Assembly (NCBI RefSeq): GCF_017353255.1
Contig: NZ_JAFMYU010000006.1
Span: forward strand, 62,001 to 126,000
DNA from: Fibrella aquatilis
Lineage (GTDB): Bacteria; Bacteroidota; Bacteroidia; Cytophagales; Spirosomataceae
DNA length: 64,000 nucleotides
Reading direction: 5' to 3'
A model generated the notes under the pieces. It was not told where the DNA came from and searched no databases. It was given only the letters and a program-made list of their open reading frames with translations. Below are positions 1-6,783 of the stretch, one piece after another (within the stretch, counting starts at the first letter, position 1; the number at the start of each line of letters is the position of its first letter). The position numbers were made by a program, and so were the translations under genes.

Positions 1-1
1 C

Positions 2-481
2 GTATCGGGTGGTCCTACCCTACCCGCGCCTGTTCAACTGCCCGGAATCCGGCTCTGGACCAACCTCCGCGATTCATCTATGAACGCCTTTTCGGGGTCG
101 GCAACCTACACCACCACTTTTGCCAAACCTGATGGTTCAGCCGCAGCTTATCAACTCGATCTGGGCAAAGTATTCTCCAGTGCGCGGGTGACGATGAATG
201 GGCAAAACATGGGTACGCTCATTGGCCCTGATTACCAGCTTTTCTTGCCCAGAAACAGCCTCCAAATGCAAAACACGCTGATTATCACCGTCTCGAACAG
301 CATGGCTAACCGCATTATCAACCTCGACAAACAGGGTGTAGTCTGGCGTAACTTTTACAACATCAACTTCCCCGCCCGCTTCAAGGAAAACCGCGACGCC
401 AACGGCCTCTTTACCACCAAAAATTGGTCTCCCCAACCCAGCGGGCTACTCGGACCGGTGACACTGACACCGTTGGAGTGA
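2..481 (+). CDS. C-terminal end of a probable alpha-L-rhamnosidase (GH106-like), 5' truncated by the window
   Basis: The frame is open from the window edge to a TGA at 479-481, so only the last ~159 residues are seen. They look like the terminal beta-sandwich sugar-binding domain found at the end of GH106 alpha-L-rhamnosidases and some GH2-like enzymes. Visible landmarks are LPGIRLWTNL, FSGSATYTTTF, YQLDLGKV, ARVTMNGQNMGTL, then NLDKQGVVWRNFY and a closing PSGLLGPVTL. The catalytic domain is outside the window, so the family call is by inference. Support comes from the next gene, L-rhamnose mutarotase, which would act on the released rhamnose. A GH2-type beta-galactosidase/glucuronidase is the main alternative. 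A long palindrome begins at the stop codon. Confidence 0.7.
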   Translation, partial: VSGGPTLPAPVQLPGIRLWTNLRDSSMNAFSGSATYTTTFAKPDGSAAAYQLDLGKVFSSARVTMNGQNMGTLIGPDYQLFLPRNSLQMQNTLIITVSNSMANRIINLDKQGVVWRNFYNINFPARFKENRDANGLFTTKNWSPQPSGLLGPVTLTPLE

Positions 482-582
482 TTTACGACTTACGATGTAC
501 GAATTACGATTTTTGCTGTCGCCAGCGTACCATTGCTTTGGCGACAGCAAAAATCGTAATTCGTAAATCGTACATCGTAAAT
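481..582. repeat. Intergenic palindrome, TTACGA word family
   Basis: Inverted repeat with arms 481-524 and 539-582 and a 14-nt loop. The inner 26 bp (499-524 against 539-564) pair perfectly. The outer part of each arm is made of degenerate tandem copies of TTACGA. It begins at the stop codon of the upstream gene and ends 12 nt before the rhaM start, so it lies between two co-directional genes. There is no T-tract, so it is not an obvious intrinsic terminator. Confidence 0.85.
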
Positions 583-594
583 CAGCGCTTTTTC

Positions 595-909
595 ATGCAG
601 GAAATCGCCTTTCTCATGCGCCTGAAACTGGGCAACGAAGCGGAGTATCGCCGCCGACATGACGAGATATGGCCCGAACTGGCCGCCGCCCTCACCGAGG
701 CGGGTATTCGCGACTATTCTATCTACCTGGACCGCGCCACAGGTACGTTGTTCGCCGTCCAAAAGCGCACCGATAGTCATACCGCCGATGCGCTGCCGGA
801 TCATCCCGTCGTGAAACGCTGGTGGGCCTATATGGCTGATTTAATGGACGTTAACCCCGGTAATTCACCGGTATCCGTGCCGCTGGAGCGGGTGTTTCAT
901 CAGGAATAG
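595..909 (+). CDS. rhaM: L-rhamnose mutarotase RhaM
   Basis: A 104-residue cytoplasmic enzyme that interconverts alpha and beta anomers of L-rhamnose, the same length as E. coli RhaM. Conserved residues fall where expected: Y18 and H22 in EYRRRHDEIWPEL, the IYLD strand, W76-W77 in VKRWWAYM, and NPGNSPVSVPLERVF at the end. The frame is open upstream to 424, but that part crosses the preceding palindrome and the end of the previous gene; ATG 595 gives the family N-terminus (MQEIAFLMRLK). Placement after a probable rhamnosidase fits a rhamnose-releasing step. No rhamnose isomerase, kinase or aldolase is in the window. It converges with the transporter gene at 1112. Confidence 0.93.
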   Translation: MQEIAFLMRLKLGNEAEYRRRHDEIWPELAAALTEAGIRDYSIYLDRATGTLFAVQKRTDSHTADALPDHPVVKRWWAYMADLMDVNPGNSPVSVPLERVFHQE

Positions 910-1108
910 TTGGTGGTTGGTGATTTGTAGTTTGTAGTTGGCTGACGCACGGCCGAACCGTCGGACCGCCCTCGACTGCGCTCGGGGTGACAGGCAAGTA
1001 GAGCAATCTTCTCGAATTGAGTCAAGGTGGTTGTCACCCCGAGCGCAGTCGAGGGCGGTCCGACGGTTCAGCCGTGCGTCAGCCAACCACCAACTACAAA
1101 CCACCAAC
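909..1108. repeat. Large intergenic palindrome with GCTGACGC core (about 200 bp)
   Basis: Fills almost the whole gap between two convergent stop codons (rhaM ends 909, transporter ends 1112). The outer arms are degenerate GTTGGTGGTT words on the left and their complements on the right. Inside are GGCTGACGCACGGC and a GC-rich segment around GACCGCCCTCGACTGCG that pairs with its complement on the right. The centre (about 992-1030) is unpaired. The GTTGGCTGACGC piece recurs in other palindromes of the window. Confidence 0.85.
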
Positions 1109-1111
1109 CCT

Positions 1112-2434
1112 TTACAAAATCACCTCCTGCTGTGCGGCAAGTTGCGTGGCTTTGGTGGGGCGGTTGAGGAACTGCATGATGACCCAGGCAATGAGGTAAG
1201 CAGACCCACAGAAGATAAACAGGACGTTGTAACCGAGCGTTAGATTGCCAGCCTCCTTGTAATAATCCAGCAGCGGCCCAATGAGCCACTGGAACAAAAT
1301 GCCCCCAATAGACCCCGCCATGCCGCCAATACCAATCACTGAACTGACAGCCCGCTTGGGGAAGGTGTCGGACACGGTGGTGTAAATGGTGGCGCTCCAG
1401 GCCTGATGCGCGGCGGCGGCCAGGCTGATGAGGGCCACCGCCTGCCAGATGTCGGTGGCGAAGCGGGCCGTTATGATAGGCACCACGGCCAGCGCAAAAA
1501 AGAGCATCGACGTGCTGCGCGCCCTGGATACAACCCACCCCCGCCGAATCAGGTACGACGACAAATACCCGCCGCCAATGCTCCCAATAGTGGTGGCCGT
1601 ATAGATGATCACCAGCGGCCAGCTAGGCTTTTTGAGGTCCAGCTTAAACGTCGACGAGAAATAAGACGGCAGCCAGAAGAGGAAAAACCACCAGACAGGG
1701 TCGGTCATGAACTTGCCTACCACGAAGGCCCAGGTGCGCCGAATACGAAACAGCTGTGGCCAGCCCATAGCCGCGCCGGTGTCGGTGGCGGCTTCATTGT
1801 CGCTGTGGATGTACTGCACTTCGGCGGGCGTCACCCGCGACTGCCGCTCTGGAATTTCGTAGAAGATGAGCCAGAAAATAAGCCAGACAAAGCCAATGGC
1901 ACCCGTAAGCAGAAACGCCATCTCCCAGCCATAAACGCCTAATATCCAAGGCACTACTACCGGCGACACTACTGCCCCGATGTTGGCTCCTGAGTTAAAA
2001 ATGCCCGTGGCCAATGCCCGCTCTTTTTTGGGAAACCACTCGGTCACGGCCCGGATGGCTGCCGGAAAATTGCCTGCCTCACCCAACCCCAGCAGTGCCC
2101 GCATCACCCCAAAACCCACCGTACTTCTGGCCACGGCATGTAGCATGGCGGCGATACTCCAGACGATGAGCGAAATAGTGTAGCCCGTTTTAGTGCCGAT
2201 CTTGTCGATGATGCGCCCGAACAACAGCAGACCCAGGGCGTAGGAGGCTGAAAACACCATGGTGATGTGACTGTAGTCGGTTTCTGTCCAATTAAACTGG
2301 TCGGATAGTACTGGTTTCAGCAGCCCAATCACCTGCCGGTCGATGTAGTTGATCGTGGTGGCAAAAAACAGTAGTGCCACCACCACCCAGCGGTAACGGC
2401 CCACGGGCGCGGCAGTGTTTTGTGGAAGGTTCAT
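1112..2434 (-). CDS. MFS hexuronate transporter (ExuT-like)
   Basis: A 440-residue major facilitator with about 12 membrane helices, of the anion:cation symporter type that includes ExuT (glucuronate/galacturonate). N-terminal landmarks are TTINYIDRQVIGLL in helix 1, the motif A-like loop FGRIIDKIGTKTGY, and GLGEAGNFPAAIRAVTEWFPKKERALATG, which is typical of hexuronate and D-galactonate transporters. It would bring free uronates or short uronides across the inner membrane. It is the last gene of the leftward set sigma, uxaC, kdgK, kdgA, transporter. Substrate is inferred from the catabolic neighbours; galactonate or another sugar acid is possible. Confidence 0.87.
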   Translation of the reverse strand: MNLPQNTAAPVGRYRWVVVALLFFATTINYIDRQVIGLLKPVLSDQFNWTETDYSHITMVFSASYALGLLLFGRIIDKIGTKTGYTISLIVWSIAAMLHAVARSTVGFGVMRALLGLGEAGNFPAAIRAVTEWFPKKERALATGIFNSGANIGAVVSPVVVPWILGVYGWEMAFLLTGAIGFVWLIFWLIFYEIPERQSRVTPAEVQYIHSDNEAATDTGAAMGWPQLFRIRRTWAFVVGKFMTDPVWWFFLFWLPSYFSSTFKLDLKKPSWPLVIIYTATTIGSIGGGYLSSYLIRRGWVVSRARSTSMLFFALAVVPIITARFATDIWQAVALISLAAAAHQAWSATIYTTVSDTFPKRAVSSVIGIGGMAGSIGGILFQWLIGPLLDYYKEAGNLTLGYNVLFIFCGSAYLIAWVIMQFLNRPTKATQLAAQQEVIL

Positions 2435-2466
2435 AGAGGGCGTTGGGAATAGTTCTAGTTTTCGGA

Positions 2467-2513
2467 CGTGCTGTCAGGTCGGGGGTGGTGCGGCATTCCG
2501 ACCTGACAGCACG
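2467..2513. repeat. Intergenic palindrome between kdgA and the transporter
   Basis: Perfect 16-bp arms (CGTGCTGTCAGGTCGG at 2467-2482, complement at 2498-2513) around a 15-nt loop. It lies in the 113-bp gap between two co-directional genes, 33 bp upstream of the transporter start. No T-run follows on either strand. It could attenuate or protect the operon transcript, but that is conjecture. Confidence 0.75.
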
Positions 2514-2547
2514 GTCAAAACACGGCTCACAAACAAACCTAAAAGCA

Positions 2548-3186
2548 CTATGTATCGATATACTTCATCAGGCCTGCCACGCGGTCGCGGAGGGCATCGG
2601 CATTAGCGCCTCCGCCAAACAGTTGCGAGCCGATGCCCACGCAGGTTACGCCCGCCCCAAACCATTCAGACAGGCTTTGGGCGGTAGGCTCCACGCCGCC
2701 CGTCACCATCAGCTTCAGGTGGGGCATAGGACCAAGAATAGCCTTCACAAAACCCGGCCCAAGCACGTTGCCGGGAAACACTTTCACAAGGTCGGCCCCA
2801 AGCAGCGTGGCCTGATGAATCTCGTTTAAGGTAGCCGCAGCAGGCACCCAGGCCACATTTCGCTCCTGACATATCGCTGCCACCGCCGCCGTAGTGATGG
2901 GTTGCACCACAAAATCGGCCCCTAGGTCGAGGAAGTTAGTGGCCGCCTGCGCGGTGAGAATGGTACCAATACCCAAGGCCATATCGGGGCAGTGTTCACG
3001 CACAAACGGCACCAGTTCACCAAACACCTTGTTGGCGGCTTCGCCCCGGTTAGTAAACTCAAACACCCGCAGTCCACCGTCATAGCAAGCCTTCACAACG
3101 GCTTTGGCCTGCGCAACGTCGGCGTTATAGTAAACGGGCACAATGGGAAACCGCTGGCAGAGGTCGAGGAGGGTTTGGGGGGGCAT
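2548..3186 (-). CDS. kdgA: 2-dehydro-3-deoxyphosphogluconate (KDPG) aldolase
   Basis: A 212-residue class I aldolase that splits KDPG into pyruvate and glyceraldehyde-3-phosphate, the last step of uronate breakdown. Family length is ~210. Seen: IVPVYYNADVAQA at the N-terminus, the catalytic-region glutamate E43 in RVFEFTNRG, GIGTI, and Schiff-base lysine K135 in LVKVFPGN. The frame extends upstream to 3264, but that part reads through a palindrome and is non-conserved; ATG 3186 gives the family start MPPQTLLDLC. It is one gene downstream of the kinase that makes its substrate. It is also close to eda proteins of Entner-Doudoroff pathways. Confidence 0.93.
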   Translation of the reverse strand: MPPQTLLDLCQRFPIVPVYYNADVAQAKAVVKACYDGGLRVFEFTNRGEAANKVFGELVPFVREHCPDMALGIGTILTAQAATNFLDLGADFVVQPITTAAVAAICQERNVAWVPAAATLNEIHQATLLGADLVKVFPGNVLGPGFVKAILGPMPHLKLMVTGGVEPTAQSLSEWFGAGVTCVGIGSQLFGGGANADALRDRVAGLMKYIDT

Positions 3187-3189
3187 GGG

Positions 3190-3282
3190 TATAGATGTTG
3201 GACGTTGGATACCAGACATTGGATGCGGGATGTTGACCTTGCCGACACATCCAATAGCCAGCATCCAACATCCAATATCTAT
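3190..3282. repeat. Intergenic palindrome, TTGGAT word family
   Basis: Occupies the ~100-bp gap between kdgK and kdgA. Left arm (from 3190) reads as degenerate TTGGAT/GTTGGAC words; right arm (to 3282) carries the complement ATCCAACATCCAATATC. Arms are imperfect. The same word family is seen at 19488-19585 and 62046-62111. Being inside an operon, it argues against a simple terminator role. Confidence 0.75.
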
Positions 3283-3285
3283 TTT

Positions 3286-4326
3286 TCACCTTAACAGCCG
3301 CCCCGCCGTATCACCCGCCATGACGGCTTCGATTTCGGAGCGGGTAGCCAGGTTGGCGTCACCGTGGATGGAGTGTTTCAGGACCGATGCCGCTACCCCG
3401 CAGCGCAGGGCTTCTTCGGCGGTGGCGTAGGTATGGGTGCCGTAGATAAACCCGGCCATAAACGCATCGCCACCACCAATTCGGTCTACGATGGGTACGA
3501 TGTCGTAAGTCGGCGTTTCGGTGGTTATACCCGTCTGGTCGTAGAGCAGGCCGCGCAGTTGATTGTGCGACGCGCTCAACGTGTCGCGGCGGGTGGTAAT
3601 GACTTGTTTAATACCTGGAAAGCGGTCCAGCAACTGCGCCGCCATCTGGGCAAACGAGTCGTTGGAGTGCGGTCCGGTGGCGATGCCAAACAGATCTTCA
3701 GCATCATTTTCGGCACAAACTACTATATCGCAACCAGCCACGAGCGGGGGCATCACGTCCTGCGCTCGCTGCCCGTATTGCCAAAGGTTGCGCCGGTAGT
3801 TCACGTCGGCACTGACGGTGATACCCAGCCGCCGGGCAGCCTGAATAGCCGCCGCTGTGGCCGCCGCTGCCTGCGCCGAAATGGCCGGGGTAATGCCCGT
3901 CCAGTGCAGCCAGCCAACGCCGGTCAGGATGGTTTCCCAGTCGAACCAGTCGGCCTGAAGATTGGCAAAAGCCGAATCGGCGCGGTCATACACAATGTGG
4001 CTAGCCCGCACCGACGCCCCCGATTCCAGAAAATAAAGCCCCAACCGGTGCCCCCTGAAAACGGTATGCGCCAGGCTAACGCCCTGCTGACGAAGGTGTT
4101 GCGCCGCCGCCTGCCCCAGCTCATGGTCGGGAAAAACGGTTACGTGTTCGGCTGGCAAGCCCAGCCGGGCCAGCGACACCGACACGTTGGCCTCGCCGCC
4201 GCCGTAAGTAATGTCCAGCTCACGCGCCTGTACGAACCGGTAATTCAACGGTGGCGAAAGCCGCATCATCACTTCGCCGAAGGTGACCAGTTTGCCCGGC
4301 AGTGGTATGGGTGTTATCGAAGCCAA
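3286..4326 (-). CDS. kdgK: 2-dehydro-3-deoxygluconate kinase (PfkB family)
   Basis: A 346-residue PfkB/ribokinase-fold kinase phosphorylating 2-keto-3-deoxygluconate to KDPG. Seen: GKLVTFGEVMMRLSPP at the start, the GGGEANVSVSLARLG substrate-binding region, and the second PfkB signature DRIGGGDAFMAGF at 281-293 with catalytic base D287. The only plausible start that keeps the conserved beta-strand is TTG at 4326, because the frame is closed by a TAG shortly upstream and the first ATG codons come after GE. With that start it overlaps the 3' end of uxaC by 107 bp in another frame, which is unusually long. Function is well supported by sequence and operon. Confidence 0.92.
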   Translation of the reverse strand: MASITPIPLPGKLVTFGEVMMRLSPPLNYRFVQARELDITYGGGEANVSVSLARLGLPAEHVTVFPDHELGQAAAQHLRQQGVSLAHTVFRGHRLGLYFLESGASVRASHIVYDRADSAFANLQADWFDWETILTGVGWLHWTGITPAISAQAAAATAAAIQAARRLGITVSADVNYRRNLWQYGQRAQDVMPPLVAGCDIVVCAENDAEDLFGIATGPHSNDSFAQMAAQLLDRFPGIKQVITTRRDTLSASHNQLRGLLYDQTGITTETPTYDIVPIVDRIGGGDAFMAGFIYGTHTYATAEEALRCGVAASVLKHSIHGDANLATRSEIEAVMAGDTAGRLLR

Positions 4327-5716
4327 AGTAGGAGTTTGCGTTGTTGTAACAGATGTTTTGCACTACCTCACCCAGCCAGTCTATCGTGGCGGGCAGTTCA
4401 CCATTTACCACGTCGTTGCCCAGCAGGTTGCACAGGATTCGCCGGAAGTATTCGTGACGTGGGAAAGACATGAAAGAGCGGGAGTCGGTGAGCATACCCA
4501 CAAACCGGCTCAACAAACCCATATTCGAGAGGGCGTCGAGTTGGGCTTCCATCCCTTTTTTCTGATCCAGAAACCACCAGCCCGACCCAAACTGAACCTT
4601 GCCCGCCACGGTGCCATCGTTGAAATTACCCGCCATGGTGGCCATCACTTCGTTGTCGGCGGGGTTGAGGTTGTAAAGGATGGTCTTGGTCAGTTTGTTG
4701 CGGTCGTCCAGCCCACCCATAAACCGCGAGAGCGCCTGTGCCTGCGAAAAATCGCCGATAGAATCCCAGCCCGTGTCGGGGCCAAGGTCGCGCAGGCGGC
4801 GGGTGTTGTTATTACGCAACGCGCCGAGGTGAAACTGTTGCGTCCATCCCTTTTCGTGGTCCATTTCGGCCAAAAACACCAGCAGAGCCGATTTTAAGCC
4901 CGTTATTTCGGCCTGCGTGAGCGACTGTCCCGCCCTGATTTTGGCAAAAGCGGCCCGAACGCCTGCCTCCGTGTACGAATCGGCGTAGAGTTGTTCCAGG
5001 CCGTGGTCCGACAGTTTACAGCCGTGGGCGGCGAAGAAATCGTGGCGGTTGCGCAGGGCCGTCAGCAGGTCGTCGTAGGTGTTGATGGCCACGTCGGCGG
5101 CGGCTTCGAGGCGGTCGAGGTAGGCGTTGTAGGGGGCAGCCTCATCAACGGCCATAGCCTTGTCGGCCCGGAACGTGGGCAGCATCCGTACGCCAAAGCC
5201 CTCAGTGGCCAGTTGGCGGTGGTGTTCGAGCGAATCGGCGGGGTCGTCGGTGGTGCAGACCACGCGCACGTTCATGTTCAGCAGCAGGTTGCGCACCGAA
5301 TAGTCGGGCGTGTTCAGTTGTTCGCTGCACTGGTCATAAATCCGCCCGGCAGATCGCCCATCGAGCAGTTCGGTGATGCCAAAATAGCGTTGCAATTCCA
5401 GGTGGGTCCAGTGATAAAGTGGGTTCCTGACGGTGTAGGGCACGGTTTCGGCCCATTTTTGGAACTTCTCCCGGTCAGAAGCCCCACCCGTGCAATAGCG
5501 TTCATCGACGCCGTTAGCTCGCATGGCCCGCCACTTGTAATGGTCGCCGTAGAGCCAAATCTGGGTCAGGTTGTCAAACTGCGTATCGGCGGCAATCTGG
5601 TCGGGCGGGAGGTGGCAATGGTAGTCGATGATCGGCATAGCTTTCGCGTAGCCGTGGTACAATTGCCGCGCCGGGTCAGACTGGAGGAGGAAATTATCGT
5701 GGATGAATGAAGACAT
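4220..5716 (-). CDS. uxaC: Glucuronate isomerase
   Basis: A 498-residue amidohydrolase-fold isomerase converting D-glucuronate to D-fructuronate (and galacturonate to tagaturonate). Seen: FIHDNFLLQSDPARQLYHGYAK, the metal-binding DYHCHLPP (H33, H35), and the conserved C-terminal NICYNNANSYFGF. UxaC proteins normally stop just after YFGF; here the frame continues about 35 residues (DNTHTTAGQ... to PVRTGA) inside the kdgK coding region. The frame is open to 5842, but that section is palindrome-derived low complexity, so ATG 5716 (MSSFIHDNF) is preferred. It opens the catabolic part of the leftward operon, after the sigma-factor gene. Confidence 0.93.
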   Translation of the reverse strand: MSSFIHDNFLLQSDPARQLYHGYAKAMPIIDYHCHLPPDQIAADTQFDNLTQIWLYGDHYKWRAMRANGVDERYCTGGASDREKFQKWAETVPYTVRNPLYHWTHLELQRYFGITELLDGRSAGRIYDQCSEQLNTPDYSVRNLLLNMNVRVVCTTDDPADSLEHHRQLATEGFGVRMLPTFRADKAMAVDEAAPYNAYLDRLEAAADVAINTYDDLLTALRNRHDFFAAHGCKLSDHGLEQLYADSYTEAGVRAAFAKIRAGQSLTQAEITGLKSALLVFLAEMDHEKGWTQQFHLGALRNNNTRRLRDLGPDTGWDSIGDFSQAQALSRFMGGLDDRNKLTKTILYNLNPADNEVMATMAGNFNDGTVAGKVQFGSGWWFLDQKKGMEAQLDALSNMGLLSRFVGMLTDSRSFMSFPRHEYFRRILCNLLGNDVVNGELPATIDWLGEVVQNICYNNANSYFGFDNTHTTAGQTGHLRRSDDAAFATVELPVRTGA

Positions 5717-5740
5717 ACTAGCGGAGAGGAGAGAGCGGGG

Positions 5741-5851
5741 AGCGAAGGGCGGGGAGGTAAGAGTCAAGAAACAAGAGTCGAGAGGTGATAGCCAAGAGTC
5801 ATGAGGTATGCTCATTCTTGTTTCCTGACTCTTACCTCTCACCTCTTCGCT
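5741..5851. repeat. Intergenic palindrome, AAGAGTCAAGA/GAGGTGAGA word family
   Basis: Fills the gap between uxaC and the sigma-factor gene. AGGTAAGAGTCAAGAAACAAG on the left pairs, with one mismatch, with its complement ending the right arm at 5821-5843. Flanking GCGAAG and CTTCGC pair at the ends (5742, 5851). The centre is asymmetrical and holds extra copies of the same words. Similar words build the palindromes at 26714, 40454 and 57105. Confidence 0.75.
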
Positions 5852-5852
5852 A

Positions 5853-6467
5853 TTAATAATACCCTATCAATGAATTTCTTAGCACGTGCAATGACCGGTT
5901 CATGTGGGCTTCTACGGTGCGTACCGATATGCCCAGTTGCCCGGCAATGTCGCGGTATTTCAGGCCCTGTTCGCGGCTAAGGCGGTAGATCAGCTGGCCC
6001 TGCCGGGGCAACTGCGCCACGGCCCGGTTGAAACGGACATCGAACTCATAGTCGATAATCCGCTGCTCGGGCGATTCGCTTGGGGCGGTGGGTGCGTGGT
6101 GATCGCTGGTCAGTTCGCAGTGACTGTTTTCGTGACAGCTTCGGCTTTTGAGGTAATCCAGCGACTGGTTTTTCACCGCCCGGTAGCAGTAGGGCTGAAA
6201 CGACGCGTAGATCTCAATCTGCGCCCGGTTGCGCCAGAGCTTCACAAACACGTCGGCCACTAGTTCTTCGGCCACTTGCGGGCAGCGTACAAAGCGCGTG
6301 GCATAGCTACAGAGGGGAGCGTAGTGCAAACTGAACAACTGCCGGAAGGCCGGGTAATCGTTGGCAGCCGTTACCCGCCGAAACAAGGTATCGGCCAGCC
6401 CGGCGGCACCCGTTCGTTTAGGCAGTTGTACGGGTAGTTTTTCGGCAAAAAGTTGCGGTGTTGCCAT
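5853..6467 (-). CDS. ECF RNA polymerase sigma factor (Bacteroidota type)
   Basis: A 204-residue sigma-70 family factor. Region 2 is visible as DYPAFRQLFSLHYAPLCSYATRF and VAEELVADVFVKLWRNR; region 4 as LPRQGQLIYRLSREQGLKYRDIAGQLGIS followed by the recognition helix VRTVEAHMNRSLHVLRN. ATG 6467 (MATPQLF) is chosen; the open frame to 6539 adds non-conserved residues. It lies between uxaC (same strand) and susC (divergent), as local sigma factors often do in Bacteroidota glycan loci. No FecR-type anti-sigma gene is nearby, and the adjacent SusC has no N-terminal STN domain, so the classical transporter-to-anti-sigma relay is missing. It probably controls this locus, but that is inference. Confidence 0.9.
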   Translation of the reverse strand: MATPQLFAEKLPVQLPKRTGAAGLADTLFRRVTAANDYPAFRQLFSLHYAPLCSYATRFVRCPQVAEELVADVFVKLWRNRAQIEIYASFQPYCYRAVKNQSLDYLKSRSCHENSHCELTSDHHAPTAPSESPEQRIIDYEFDVRFNRAVAQLPRQGQLIYRLSREQGLKYRDIAGQLGISVRTVEAHMNRSLHVLRNSLIGYY

Positions 6468-6783
6468 TACAGGTTCGGTAGGGAAGGTTGGTTCAGACAG
6501 CCTATACTGTTGCTGCCTGCACACTAAAATAGCCCCCAACCCCTTAGATCGGCGCTATTTTTTCTCAAAAACAGCCTATTTTTCTACGCAATCGTTCCCG
6601 GCAACGATGCCAGTAACGAAATCACTTTTTCCAGAAAAAATTTATTTATTTCTCTGACCAGGCTAAGTAGTGGGTGGGCGTTTTGTCGTCTATGATTGTG
6701 CACTAATTACGGGACCTATGCGCTGTTTTGCCATCGTCTTTCACCGCGGGGTCCTTCAGGCACTAACCTCACTTGCTTTTACC
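6468..6783. promoter_or_regulatory. Divergent control region between sigma factor and susC
   Basis: 316 bp without a convincing gene. It must hold promoters for both the leftward catabolic operon and the rightward susCD operon. On the plus strand a TTTG (6682-6685) stands 18 bp before TAATTACG (6704-6711), resembling the Bacteroidota -33/-7 pair but with two mismatches in the -7 box. An AT-rich stretch at 6550-6660 is the other candidate. No dyad operator was recognised. The susC frame is open from 6670, so a longer leader is formally possible. Confidence 0.4.

Noticed and set aside
3187-3264. Longer N-terminus for kdgA
   Set aside because: The extra residues translate the TTGGAT palindrome and are not part of the aldolase family; ATG 3186 gives the conserved start.
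3364-4473. Long plus-strand open frame (369 codons) opposite kdgK/uxaC
   Set aside because: It is antisense to two clearly conserved genes and its translation is Arg/Gly/Gln-rich with no domain; a by-product of GC-rich codon use.
5717-5842. Longer N-terminus for uxaC
   Set aside because: The extra residues translate palindrome words; MSSFIHDNF is the family start.
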